From: Lysobacter sp. yr284
GTDB taxonomy: Bacteria; Pseudomonadota; Gammaproteobacteria; Xanthomonadales; Xanthomonadaceae
Direction of reading: 5' to 3'
Assembly (NCBI RefSeq): GCF_900107375.1
Contig: NZ_FNPT01000003.1
Span: 1 to 64,000 of the forward strand
DNA length: 64,000 bases
The notes under the pieces were generated by a model, which ran no database searches, had not been told where the DNA came from, and saw only the letters and a program-made list of their open reading frames with translations. Position 1 is the first letter of the stretch. Each line of letters opens with the position of its first letter. Positions 1 to 7,786 of this stretch are shown piece by piece. The translations under genes were made by a program, and so were the position numbers.

Positions 1-1
1 G

Positions 2-91
2 GTGCAGATGCTGGCGTACCACGCGGCGTTGGCGCGGGGGACGGACGTGGACAAGCCGCGGAATCTGGCGAAGGCGGTTACGGTGGAGTAA
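2..91 (+). CDS. glmS: Glucosamine-fructose-6-phosphate aminotransferase, C-terminal end (partial)
   Basis: The reading frame is open from the window edge and gives 29 residues ending in TDVDKPRNLAKAVTVE. That is the conserved C-terminal tail of GlmS, which makes glucosamine-6-phosphate from fructose-6-phosphate and glutamine as the first step toward UDP-GlcNAc. The LAYHAALARGTDVD stretch matches the last helix of the second SIS (isomerase) domain. The related NagB-II and AgaS families usually end differently, so GlmS is the best reading, but only the tail is visible. UDP-GlcNAc is also the precursor used by the polysaccharide genes further on. Following the stop are about 240 bases without a gene, holding one inverted repeat. 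Confidence 0.8.
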   Translation: MQMLAYHAALARGTDVDKPRNLAKAVTVE

Positions 92-173
92 GCGGAAGGC
101 GCCGCGGGCTTGGGCTCGCGGCGCTGGTTGCGGCTGGTGTTGCGACGGTAATAGCGACAGCAAAGGCAAGATC

Positions 174-280
174 AAAATGGATTCCGGCGTTCGCCGGAAT
201 GACGGATCGGGAGTGGCGCTGGCCGATGATCGCCGCGCACCTTTCACCCCGTCATTCCGGCGAACGCCGGAATCCATTTT
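174..280. repeat. Inverted pair of palindromic repeats (family A)
   Basis: A 32-base arm at 174-205 recurs as a perfect reverse complement at 249-280, separated by 43 bases. Each arm is itself palindromic around ATTCCGGC..GCCGGAAT, so the locus can form two small hairpins or one large one. It lies between the glmS stop and the end of the convergent TetR gene, where it could also act as a bidirectional transcription barrier. The core resembles the CGTCATTCC..GGAATCC repeats widespread in proteobacteria; related copies occur at 42376 and 55819. Confidence 0.85.
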
Positions 281-331
281 GCTTTTCCCTTCGCCCGCGC
301 TCGGCGAGAGCCGAAGCGTTCCCGCCGCAGC

Positions 332-1117
332 TCAAGCCAGCAACATCGGCATCAGCGCCTGCACCTGCCGCTGCAGGTCCTGCGCCGCCGCGGCGTCGCC
401 GCTGGCCTGCCGCAGCAACGCGCGCTGGAACAACCCGTCCAGCAGCGCATACGCGGCTTCCGGCGTCGTCGCCGGCTCGCGCCGCATCAGTTCGGCGTAG
501 CGCGACACCACGCGCCAGACCATGTCCTGCAACAACAGGTCGATCTCGACCACGTCGGCGCGCAGGAACTGTTCGAACAGCGCCTGCGAGCGCAGGTCGT
601 ACCACAGGCTGTGCACCGAGGCGTCGTTGCGCAGGGTCTCGCCCAGGCGCTGCAGGAAGCCGGCGACCAGGCCGTCGACGTCGGCGGCCTGCGCGACCAC
701 GTCGTCGTAGCGGGTGGCGCAGCGGGTCTTGTACTCGCGGATGCTGCAGCTGATCAGGTCGAGCTTGTCGGTGAAGTAATAGTGCAGCACGCCGTGGCTG
801 TACTCGGAGTTCTGCGCGATCTCGCGCAGGCTGGTGCGCGCATAGCCCAGGTCGGCCAGCGTCTGCAGCGTGGCCTGGGCCAGCTCGCTGCGGCGCTGGG
901 CGAACTTGTCCGCCGGCGGCGTCGCCGCCGGCCGGCGCGCGGGCGGCTTGTCGGCGCCGGAGCGCGCGGCGGCGGTCCGCGCCGCGGACGCGCGGGCGGC
1001 GGAGGCGGACTTCGCGGCGGATTTGGCCCGCGGGCGGGATTCGGGGGGCACATCGGCTCTCGGGCACGGGTTCGCCCCGATCTTGCCATTGCGCGGCGCA
1101 GCATGACAATCGTCCAA
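332..1117 (-). CDS. TetR/AcrR-family transcriptional regulator with Ala-rich basic N-terminal tail
   Basis: Residues about 72-120 form a TetR helix-turn-helix domain (FAQRRSELAQATLQTLADLG, then TSLREIAQ..SHGVLHYYFTDKLDLI). The remainder is the helical ligand and dimer domain expected for the family. Residues about 28-70 are an unusual Ala/Arg/Lys/Pro-rich low-complexity tail, histone-H1-like in composition, that most TetR proteins lack. The first in-frame start is TTG at 1117, inside a putative operator half-site; an in-frame GTG at 1051 has a purine-rich stretch before it and may be the true start. Being divergent from the lipid-catabolism operon at 1341-7020, it is probably that operon's local repressor and its own. 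The ligand is unknown; an acyl-CoA would fit by analogy with KstR- and FadR-type TetR proteins. Confidence 0.8.
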   Translation of the reverse strand: MDDCHAAPRNGKIGANPCPRADVPPESRPRAKSAAKSASAARASAARTAAARSGADKPPARRPAATPPADKFAQRRSELAQATLQTLADLGYARTSLREIAQNSEYSHGVLHYYFTDKLDLISCSIREYKTRCATRYDDVVAQAADVDGLVAGFLQRLGETLRNDASVHSLWYDLRSQALFEQFLRADVVEIDLLLQDMVWRVVSRYAELMRREPATTPEAAYALLDGLFQRALLRQASGDAAAAQDLQRQVQALMPMLLA

Positions 1118-1159
1118 AGATAACTTTACAGTCGTCCAACAGTTGCTGGACGAGTGTCA
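1104..1159. promoter_or_regulatory. Putative TetR operator cluster with three TCGTCCA half-sites
   Basis: The heptamer TCGTCCA occurs at 1110-1116 and 1132-1138, with its inverse TGGACGA at 1147-1153. The last two form a perfect inverted repeat with an 8-base spacer. The outer elements extend to TGACAATCGTCCA (1104-1116) and TGGACGAGTGTCA (1147-1159), which match as inverted repeats in 12 of 13 positions. The cluster sits in the divergent region between the regulator and the SDR gene, with one half-site overlapping the TTG start. Function as the binding site of the adjacent TetR protein is inference. Confidence 0.6.
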
Positions 1160-1340
1160 AGATTCCTCGCCGCGGGCGCTTGAAGCCGGCCGCGGCGGAC
1201 AAGACCGCCGGTTCGCGCCCCTCGATGGGCCCGCTCCGGGCGGGCGGTTGCAGGTGGGCCCGGCCACGCCGGGCGTTTGCGCGCGGGCCCGGCCGAGCCG
1301 GGATTCGCGGACTGAAGTCATCACACCGACGGAGAGCGAC

Positions 1341-2141
1341 ATGGGCGAGCGGAGTTTGGCGGGACGCAAGGCGCTGGTGACGGGCGGGGCGCGCGGGATC
1401 GGGGCATCGATCGCCGCGGCGCTGTCGGCGGCGGGCGCGTCGGTGATGATCGGCGACATCCTCGAAGACGCCGGCCGGCAGACCGCCGCCGGCCTGGGCG
1501 AGCACGGCAAGGCCGGCTTCGTCCGCCTCGACGTGGCCGACGACGCGCAATGGCAGGCGGCGGTCGCCGCGACCGTCGCCGAACTCGGCGGCTTCGACTT
1601 GCTGGTCAACAACGCCGGCATCGAGATCACCTCGTTGATCGTCGATGTCGAGGCGGCCGACCTGCGCCGCATGTGCGAGGTCAACATCGTCGGCGTCGCC
1701 CTGGGCATGAAGCACGCGTTCCGGGCGATGCGCCCCGGCGGCGCGGCCGGGCAGGGCGGCAGCGTGGTCAACATCGCCTCGGTCGCCGCGACCATCGCGT
1801 TCCCGGCGATCGCCGGTTACTCGGGCACCAAGTCGGCGGTGGACCGGATGACCCGGGTCGCGGCGATGGAGGCCGGCAAGCTCGGCTACGGGGTGCGGGT
1901 GAACTGCCTGTATCCGGGCCTGATCCCGACCGAGATGGGCATGAAGCTGGCCAACGACATCGTCGCCAACGGCCTGGCCGCCGACGTCGGCGCGGCGGTG
2001 GCCGGCGTGGTCGAGCAAACCCCGCTGGGGCGGCTGGCCGAAGTGGGCGACGTCGCCGACGCGGTGGTGTTCCTGTCTTCGCCGCAGGCGCGCTTCATCA
2101 CCGGCGCCGGCTTGCCGGTCGACGGCGGCATGGGCATGTGA
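1341..2141 (+). CDS. Short-chain dehydrogenase/reductase (SDR)
   Basis: This 266-residue classical SDR oxidises or reduces a hydroxyl/keto group with NAD(P). Visible are the Rossmann motif TGGARGIG near residue 15, NNAG near 90, a catalytic Ser in NIASVAA and the YSGTK (YxxxK) active site near 160. The C-terminal PVDGGMGM is typical. The ATG at 1341 is chosen because GGAGAG precedes it and the SDR fold begins a few residues later; the same frame is open upstream but codes for nothing SDR-like. It is the first gene of the operon running to the thiolase at 7020, so its substrate is probably a hydroxylated lipid, steroid or alicyclic compound. The asparagine and dinucleotide motifs do not identify the substrate. 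Confidence 0.9.
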   Translation: MGERSLAGRKALVTGGARGIGASIAAALSAAGASVMIGDILEDAGRQTAAGLGEHGKAGFVRLDVADDAQWQAAVAATVAELGGFDLLVNNAGIEITSLIVDVEAADLRRMCEVNIVGVALGMKHAFRAMRPGGAAGQGGSVVNIASVAATIAFPAIAGYSGTKSAVDRMTRVAAMEAGKLGYGVRVNCLYPGLIPTEMGMKLANDIVANGLAADVGAAVAGVVEQTPLGRLAEVGDVADAVVFLSSPQARFITGAGLPVDGGMGM

Positions 2142-2178
2142 GCGCGCCGCGCGCACCGATCTTTCCAGGGAGAAAACG

Positions 2179-3309
2179 ATGAGCGACAAGCGACCCGTGG
2201 TGGTCTACGGCGCGTCCGGCTACACCGGCCGGCTGATCTGCGAATACCTGCGCGAATACGGCATCGGCTTCATCGCCGCCGGCCGCAGCCTCGACAAGCT
2301 CGATGCGGCGATGCAGGCCAACGTGCCCGGCATCGAGACCGCCGACTACGAAACCGTCGCGGTCGAGCACAGCGTCGCTGCGTTGACCGAATTGTTCCGC
2401 GGCGCGCGGGTGGTGCTCAACACGGTCGGGCCGTTCAGCCGCTTCGGCAACGAGGTGGTCGAGGCCTGCCTCGCCGCCGGCTGCCATTACGCCGACACCA
2501 CCGGCGAGCAGGACTGGCTGATCCATCTCGACCAGACCTGGGGCCAGCGCTTCGGCGACGCCGGATTGCTGCTGTCGCCGGGCATCGCCCACATGTACAC
2601 CACCGGCGAGATCGCCGCGCAGCTGTGCCTGGAAACGCCGGGCCTGGACACGCTCGACATCGCGGTGTTCTGGGGCGGCAGCCCGACCATCGCCTCGACC
2701 CAGACCATCCTGGTCAACGCGGCGATGTCCAAGGCCTATTACCTGCAGCAGAACCGCTACGTGGAGTGGGAGCCCGACGCCGGCCTGTACTCGTTGTCGA
2801 TCCCAGGCCAGCACGAGGCCGCGCTGGCGCTGCCGTGGGGCGGCACCTCGCATCCGGTGTGGTTCAAGCGCGATCCGCGCGTGGCCAACGTGCGCGTGCT
2901 CGGCGGCGTGTTCAACAAGCCGCTGATGCAGGGCGTGCCCAAGATCGTCGCCGCCGCGCTGGAGGCGACCAAGGACCTACCGCCCGACGCGCGCTACGCC
3001 GCGCTGGCGCAGACCGCCGCCGGGGTGATGAACGAGATGCCGCCGCGCGAGAACCCGCGGCTCAACAAGTCGGTCGATTCGGTCCACGCCTCCGGGCCGC
3101 TGGGGCGCGCGCATTGCGCGATCTTCGGCAACTGCAACTACAAGCAGACCGGCCTGCTGCAGGCGTTCGCGGCGGCGTGGCTGTTGCAGCAGCCGCCGCG
3201 GCGCGCGGGCTTCGCCTCGGCCTGCCAGGCCTTCGGCCACCACGAACTGCTCGGCGCGCTGCGCGGCTTCGGCCTGGTGCAGGCGCCGGTGCTGAGCGTG
3301 CACGACTGA
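2179..3309 (+). CDS. Saccharopine dehydrogenase-like NAD(P)-binding reductase
   Basis: The 376-residue protein opens with a Rossmann fold of the saccharopine dehydrogenase NADP-binding family (VVVYGASGYTGRLICEYL, then IAAGRSLDKLDAA), followed by VVLNTVGPFSRFG and GCHYADTTGEQDW, which are also characteristic. This group includes trans-acting enoyl reductases of lipid metabolism as well as uncharacterised proteins; true lysine-pathway saccharopine dehydrogenase is unlikely here. AGGGAG at 2167-2172 precedes the ATG. The gene starts 37 bases after the SDR and is followed within 14 bases by the acyl-CoA ligase, so the three are probably co-transcribed. A role reducing or oxidising a lipid-derived intermediate is inferred from context. 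Confidence 0.82.
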   Translation: MSDKRPVVVYGASGYTGRLICEYLREYGIGFIAAGRSLDKLDAAMQANVPGIETADYETVAVEHSVAALTELFRGARVVLNTVGPFSRFGNEVVEACLAAGCHYADTTGEQDWLIHLDQTWGQRFGDAGLLLSPGIAHMYTTGEIAAQLCLETPGLDTLDIAVFWGGSPTIASTQTILVNAAMSKAYYLQQNRYVEWEPDAGLYSLSIPGQHEAALALPWGGTSHPVWFKRDPRVANVRVLGGVFNKPLMQGVPKIVAAALEATKDLPPDARYAALAQTAAGVMNEMPPRENPRLNKSVDSVHASGPLGRAHCAIFGNCNYKQTGLLQAFAAAWLLQQPPRRAGFASACQAFGHHELLGALRGFGLVQAPVLSVHD

Positions 3310-3323
3310 CCGGGGGAGCGGCG

Positions 3324-4865
3324 ATGCGGCTGACCGACTATCTCGACAAAGGCGCCTCGCTCGGCGCCGACGCGCCGTGCCTGAGCATGGACGGCGAAGA
3401 CCTGAGCTACGCGCAGGTGCAGGCCTTCAGCTACCGGGTGGCGCGCGCGCTGGAACGCAGCGGCGTCGGGCCCGGCGACAAGGTCGCGATCCTGTCGGGC
3501 AACCACGCCACCGCGTTCGCCTGCGTGTTCGGCATCGCCCGCGCCGGCGCGGTGTGGTGCCCGATCAACCCGCGCAACGAGGCGGCCGAGAACCGCGCGG
3601 TGCTCGACGGCTTCGACTGCGCGCTGCTGATCTTCCACAGCGCGTTCGCGCCGATGGTCGAGAAGATGCTGCCGCAGTTGCCGAAACTGCGCGCGGCGGT
3701 GTGCCTGGACGCCGAGCCGTCGTACGCGATCGCGCTGCAGGCGTGGTTGCAGGACCTCGACGACGCGCCGTTCCAGCGCGAGCCGCCGGACGATGTGGCC
3801 ATGCTGCCCGGAACCGGCGGCACCACCGGCACGCCGAAGGGGGTGATGCTGACCGGCCGCAATCTGGAGACCATGACCGCGCAGGTGCTGATCGGTTATC
3901 CGTTCCGCGGCCGGCCGACGTTCCTGGCGCTGGCGCCGCTGACCCATTCCGCCGGCGTGTTCAGCCTGCCGATCCTGGCCCTGGGCGGGCGCATCGTGGT
4001 GATGCCGCGCGGCGACTACGGCGAGTTCCTCTCGGCGATCGCGCGCTACCGCGTCACCCATACGCTGCTGCCGCCGACCGCGATCTACATGCTGCTCGAT
4101 CACCCGCAGCTCGACGCTGCCGACCTCAGCTCGCTGCAGTGCTTCTGGTACGGCGCCGCGCCGATCTCGCCCGAGCGGCTGGCCGAGGCGCTGCGCCGGA
4201 TCGGGCCGATGGCGCAGTTCTTCGGCCAGACCGAAGCGCCGATGGTGGTGTCGACGATGGCGCCGGGCGATCACTACGCCGCCGACGGTTCGCTGGCGGC
4301 CGCGCGGCTGGCCTCGGCGGGCAGGCCGGGCGCGCTGGTGCGGGTCGCGATCATGGACGCCGACGGCGCGCTGCTGGCGGCCGGCGAACGCGGCGAAATC
4401 GTCGTGCGCGGCTCGCTGGTGATGGCCGGCTATTACAAAAACCCGCAGGCCACCGCCGACGCCGCCCGCCACGGCTGGCACCACACCGGCGACATCGGCT
4501 ACCTCGACGACGAGGGTTTCCTGTACGTCGTCGACCGGGCCAAGGACATGATCATCACCGGCGGCTTCAACGTCTATTCGATCGAAGTCGAACAAGCGCT
4601 GCAGGCGCACCCGGCGGTGCAGGACTGCGCCGTGGTCGGGCTGCCGGACGAGAAGTGGGGCGAGCGCATCGTCGCGGTGGTCGAGCTGCGCCGCGACGCG
4701 CGCGCCGACGCCGCCGAACTGATCGCCTTCGTCAAGCAGCGCCTGGGCGGGGTCAAGGCGCCCAAGCAGGTCGAACTGTGGCCGACATTGCCGCGCTCCA
4801 AGGTCGGCAAGGTCGTCAAACCTGAGATACGCGCGGCCCTGCTGGGCGAACGCGAAACGTCCTAG
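3324..4865 (+). CDS. Class I adenylate-forming acyl-CoA ligase
   Basis: This 513-residue ANL-superfamily enzyme should activate a carboxylic acid with ATP and couple it to CoA. Motifs in order are the P-loop-like GTGGTTGTPKG near residue 163, WYGAAPIS near 275, FGQTEAP near 297, HTGDIGYLDDEGFLYVVDR near 390, the hinge MIITGGFNVYSIEVE, and the C-terminal catalytic lysine region LPRSKVGKVVK. The ATG at 3324 follows GGGGGAG and matches the usual N-terminus; the frame is open much further upstream, but that part overlaps the previous gene. The sequence resembles FadD-type steroid and long-chain ligases more than acetyl-CoA synthetase. It lies in a catabolic operon with a thiolase. Confidence 0.9.
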   Translation: MRLTDYLDKGASLGADAPCLSMDGEDLSYAQVQAFSYRVARALERSGVGPGDKVAILSGNHATAFACVFGIARAGAVWCPINPRNEAAENRAVLDGFDCALLIFHSAFAPMVEKMLPQLPKLRAAVCLDAEPSYAIALQAWLQDLDDAPFQREPPDDVAMLPGTGGTTGTPKGVMLTGRNLETMTAQVLIGYPFRGRPTFLALAPLTHSAGVFSLPILALGGRIVVMPRGDYGEFLSAIARYRVTHTLLPPTAIYMLLDHPQLDAADLSSLQCFWYGAAPISPERLAEALRRIGPMAQFFGQTEAPMVVSTMAPGDHYAADGSLAAARLASAGRPGALVRVAIMDADGALLAAGERGEIVVRGSLVMAGYYKNPQATADAARHGWHHTGDIGYLDDEGFLYVVDRAKDMIITGGFNVYSIEVEQALQAHPAVQDCAVVGLPDEKWGERIVAVVELRRDARADAAELIAFVKQRLGGVKAPKQVELWPTLPRSKVGKVVKPEIRAALLGERETS

Positions 4866-4951
4866 CGCCGCGCACGGCGCCATCACCGGCACGGGCGCGG
4901 CGCGCCCGTGCGCAGGCAACACCATCGCATCGTCGGATCGGGAGGGATCAC

Positions 4952-5830
4952 ATGTCGAGCAAGCGTTTCATCGCCGCAGCCGTGGCATTCGCCGTCGCCG
5001 GATCGTTCGCGGGCAACGCCGCCGCGCTCGACATCATGCCGGCCGACTACACCGTGCTGCCCAAGGGCACCACGCTGGGGCTGGCCTACCTGCAGCACGC
5101 CAGCAGCGACGAGTTCCGGCTCGACGGCGCCGGCAAGGTGCCGCGTTCGAGCCTGGACACCAACCTGGGCATCCTGCGTGTCCTGCACTACAGCCAGATC
5201 GGCGACATGCCGGTGGCGTACCAGGCGTTCCTGCCGTTCGGCAGCCTCGACAATTTCAAGGTCGGCGGCGCGCGGCCCGACTACAACGACGGCGTCGGCG
5301 ACCTGACCCTGGGCTTCACCACCTTCTTCGCCGCGCCGGCCGACCCGGCCCAGGGCACTACCGTGGGCCTGACCTACTACGTGGTGCTGCCGACCGGCGA
5401 CTACGACCTGGGCAAGCCCGGCATCGGCTCGGGCACGTATACCTTCATGCCGCAGCTCGGCGTGATCCACGGCTTCGGCAACGGCTGGTTTTTCGACGGC
5501 GCGCTCGACGTGTCCTGGCAGAAGGACCACAAGGAGCGCGGGATCGAGGTCTCGGTCGATCCGTCCTACCAGGCCCAGGCGTATCTGCGCCGGCAGCTGT
5601 CGCCGGCCACCTCGGTCTCGTTCGGCTATTCCGGCGTGTACGGCGGCAAGGCCTACACCGACGACGTCTACGGCATGCAGAAGACCCGCGGCGACACGGT
5701 CAAGATCTTCGCCAGCCATATGCTCGCGCCGACCGTGCAGCTCAGCGGCATGCTCGGCACCGAGTTCAACGCGCAGGGCGGGTTCAAGGACGACATCGTC
5801 GCCCAGGTCCGCCTGATGAAGATCTTCTGA
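4952..5830 (+). CDS. Outer-membrane transporter, phenol-degradation meta-pathway (COG4313) type
   Basis: A 292-residue protein with an N-terminal signal peptide (cleavage likely after residue 25, ..GNAAA|LDI) and alternating hydrophobic and polar beta-strands ending in a C-terminal aromatic (..RLMKIF), as in outer-membrane barrels. The opening after cleavage (LDIMPADYTVLPKGTTLGLAYLQH) and GVGDLTLGFTTFF with VVLPTGDYD fit the family called transporters of the meta-pathway of phenol degradation, thought to bring hydrophobic substrates across the outer membrane. GGGAGG lies 8-9 bases before the ATG. Its place inside the operon suggests uptake of that pathway's substrate. The substrate cannot be read from sequence. 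Confidence 0.8.
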   Translation: MSSKRFIAAAVAFAVAGSFAGNAAALDIMPADYTVLPKGTTLGLAYLQHASSDEFRLDGAGKVPRSSLDTNLGILRVLHYSQIGDMPVAYQAFLPFGSLDNFKVGGARPDYNDGVGDLTLGFTTFFAAPADPAQGTTVGLTYYVVLPTGDYDLGKPGIGSGTYTFMPQLGVIHGFGNGWFFDGALDVSWQKDHKERGIEVSVDPSYQAQAYLRRQLSPATSVSFGYSGVYGGKAYTDDVYGMQKTRGDTVKIFASHMLAPTVQLSGMLGTEFNAQGGFKDDIVAQVRLMKIF

Positions 5831-5841
5831 GGCGCCCGCGC

Positions 5842-7020
5842 ATGCGTTCTTCCGCCCGCATCGCCGGGGTCGGCATGACCCGTTTCGCCAAGCCCGGCGC
5901 CAGCCGCGAATACCATGAGATGGCCACCGAGGCCGGCCGCAGCGCGCTCGCCGATGCCGGCCTGGACTACGCCGACGTGCAGCAGGCCTACGTGGGTTAC
6001 GTCTACGGCGATTCGACCTGCGGCCAGCGCGCGGTCTACGGCCTGGGCCTGACCGGCATTCCGGTGGTCAACGTCAACAACAACTGTTCCACCGGCTCGA
6101 CCGCGCTGTGGCTGGCGCGGCAGGCGGTCGAGTCCGGCGCCGCCGACTGCGTGATGGCGCTGGGCTTCGAGAAGATGGCGCCCGGCGCGCTGGCCACGGT
6201 ATTCGCCGACCGCGAGTCGCCGTTGTTGCGCCATGAGGCGGTGCTGGAGGCCTTGCAGGGCGACAGCGCCGCGCCGCTGGCGGCGCGGATGTTCGGCGGG
6301 GCCGGGCGCGAGTATCGCCAGCGCCACGGCGTCGCCGACACCACCTTCGGCCGCATCGCGGTCAAGGCGCGCGCGCATGCGGCGAACAATCCGTTCGCGT
6401 TGTTCGCCCAGCCGCTGACCCTGGACGAAGTGATGGCCTCCGCGCCGGTCTACGATCCGCTGACCCGCTACCAGTGCTGCCCGCCGACCTGCGGCGCGGC
6501 CTGCGCGATCGTGTGCTCGGACGCGTTCGCGCGCCGCCGCGGCATCGCCGGCGCGGTTGCCATCGCCGCGCAGGCGATGACCAGCGATTGCGCCGACAGC
6601 TTCGGCGATTCGATGATCGGCATGGTCGGCCACGGCATGTCGCGGCGCGCGGCGCAGCAGGTCTACGAAGCGGCCGGCATCGGCCCGAGGGACCTCGACG
6701 TGGTCGAGCTGCACGACTGCTTCACCGCCAACGAGTTGATCAGCTACGACGCGCTCGGCCTGTGCGCGCCGGGCGAGGCCGAGCGCTTCGTGCTCGACGG
6801 CGACAACACCTACGGCGGCGCGGTGGTGACCAACCCGTCCGGCGGCCTGTTATCCAAAGGCCATCCGCTCGGCGCGACCGGGCTGGCCCAGTGCGCCGAA
6901 TTGGTCTGGCAGTTGCGCGGGCAGGCGCAGCGCCGGCAGGTGGCGGATGCGCGGATCGCCCTGCAGCACAACATCGGCCTGGGCGGGGCCTGCGTGGTGA
7001 CGCTGTACCGGCGCGATTGA
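5842..7020 (+). CDS. SCP-x-type thiolase / lipid-transfer protein
   Basis: A 392-residue thiolase-superfamily protein of the SCP-x/Ltp group. The nucleophilic cysteine lies in NVNNNCSTGSTALW near residue 80, the first histidine in VVELHDCFTANE near 292, and the second in NPSGGLLSKGHPLGATG near 340. With the usual catalytic residues present it should be active in thiolytic or retro-aldol cleavage of an acyl-CoA side chain, as known for sterol side-chain enzymes. The ATG at 5842 begins 11 bases after the outer-membrane gene. It is the last gene of the operon; its stop is 15 bases from the end of the convergent ydcF-like gene. Confidence 0.87.
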   Translation: MRSSARIAGVGMTRFAKPGASREYHEMATEAGRSALADAGLDYADVQQAYVGYVYGDSTCGQRAVYGLGLTGIPVVNVNNNCSTGSTALWLARQAVESGAADCVMALGFEKMAPGALATVFADRESPLLRHEAVLEALQGDSAAPLAARMFGGAGREYRQRHGVADTTFGRIAVKARAHAANNPFALFAQPLTLDEVMASAPVYDPLTRYQCCPPTCGAACAIVCSDAFARRRGIAGAVAIAAQAMTSDCADSFGDSMIGMVGHGMSRRAAQQVYEAAGIGPRDLDVVELHDCFTANELISYDALGLCAPGEAERFVLDGDNTYGGAVVTNPSGGLLSKGHPLGATGLAQCAELVWQLRGQAQRRQVADARIALQHNIGLGGACVVTLYRRD

Positions 7021-7035
7021 CCGCGCCGGCGCGGC

Positions 7036-7779
7036 TCAGCCGAAGGTCGCCGCGAGCAGGCCGGCGTACTCGCGCAGGGCCTGCGCGCTGTCGTCGAGCG
7101 AGTCGCGCGACGGCGTCCACGGCTTGGCCGCGGCCTGCGCCGGCGCGTCCGGCGCCAGCGGCAGCGCCGGCAGGCCGGCGCGCTGGAACCATTGCAGCGC
7201 GCGCGGCATGTGCAACGCCGAGGTCACCAGGATCGCGCGGCGCCAGCCGCGTTCGCCGGAGATGCGCGCGCTGCGTTCGGCGTTGGCGCGGGTGTCGCCG
7301 CTGGCGTCCTCCAGCACCAGCGCCGCGCGCGGCACGCCGAGCTTGACCAGGGCCTCGGCCATGATCGCCGCTTCGCTGACCCCGCCGGTGCTGGCGCTGG
7401 CGCCGCCGCTGAGCAGGATCGCCGGCGCGCGGCCGGCGTGCCAGGCGCGCGCGGCCGCGGCGACGCGGTTGCCGGCCAGTTCCGGCGCATCGGCGTCGCC
7501 GCGCGCGAACGCGCTGACCCGGCCGATGCCGCCGCCGAGCACGACGATCACGTCGGCTTGCGGCAGGCCTTCGGCGCTCTGGCCCAGGTAACCGCCCTGC
7601 AGCGAATCGCGCAGCGCGCCGGCCGCGGCCGGCAGCGACCACAGCAGCGACCACGCCAGCGCCAGTACGCCGAGCGCGAGCGCGCTGCGGCGCCACTGCA
7701 GCAGCCACACCAGCGCCGCCAGCGCCAGGCCGGCGGCGCTGGCGTGCAGGGGCTGGGTCAACCACGCGGCGGCGGACAT
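7036..7779 (-). CDS. YdcF/SanA/ElyC-family (DUF218) envelope protein
   Basis: A 247-residue protein with two N-terminal hydrophobic segments (about residues 13-30 and 35-52) followed by a DUF218 domain: ADVIVVLGGGIGRV, then AILLSGGASASTGGVSEA, DTRANAERSA and AILVTSALHMPRAL, the characteristic blocks. Members such as ElyC and SanA affect envelope integrity and undecaprenyl-lipid carbohydrate metabolism, but the reaction is not settled. It is the last gene of the minus-strand polysaccharide operon, 7 bases after the glycosyltransferase gene. A role linked to lipid-carrier or envelope homeostasis during polymer synthesis is inference. Confidence 0.83.
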   Translation of the reverse strand: MSAAAWLTQPLHASAAGLALAALVWLLQWRRSALALGVLALAWSLLWSLPAAAGALRDSLQGGYLGQSAEGLPQADVIVVLGGGIGRVSAFARGDADAPELAGNRVAAAARAWHAGRAPAILLSGGASASTGGVSEAAIMAEALVKLGVPRAALVLEDASGDTRANAERSARISGERGWRRAILVTSALHMPRALQWFQRAGLPALPLAPDAPAQAAAKPWTPSRDSLDDSAQALREYAGLLAATFG

Positions 7780-7786
7780 GCGCGGC

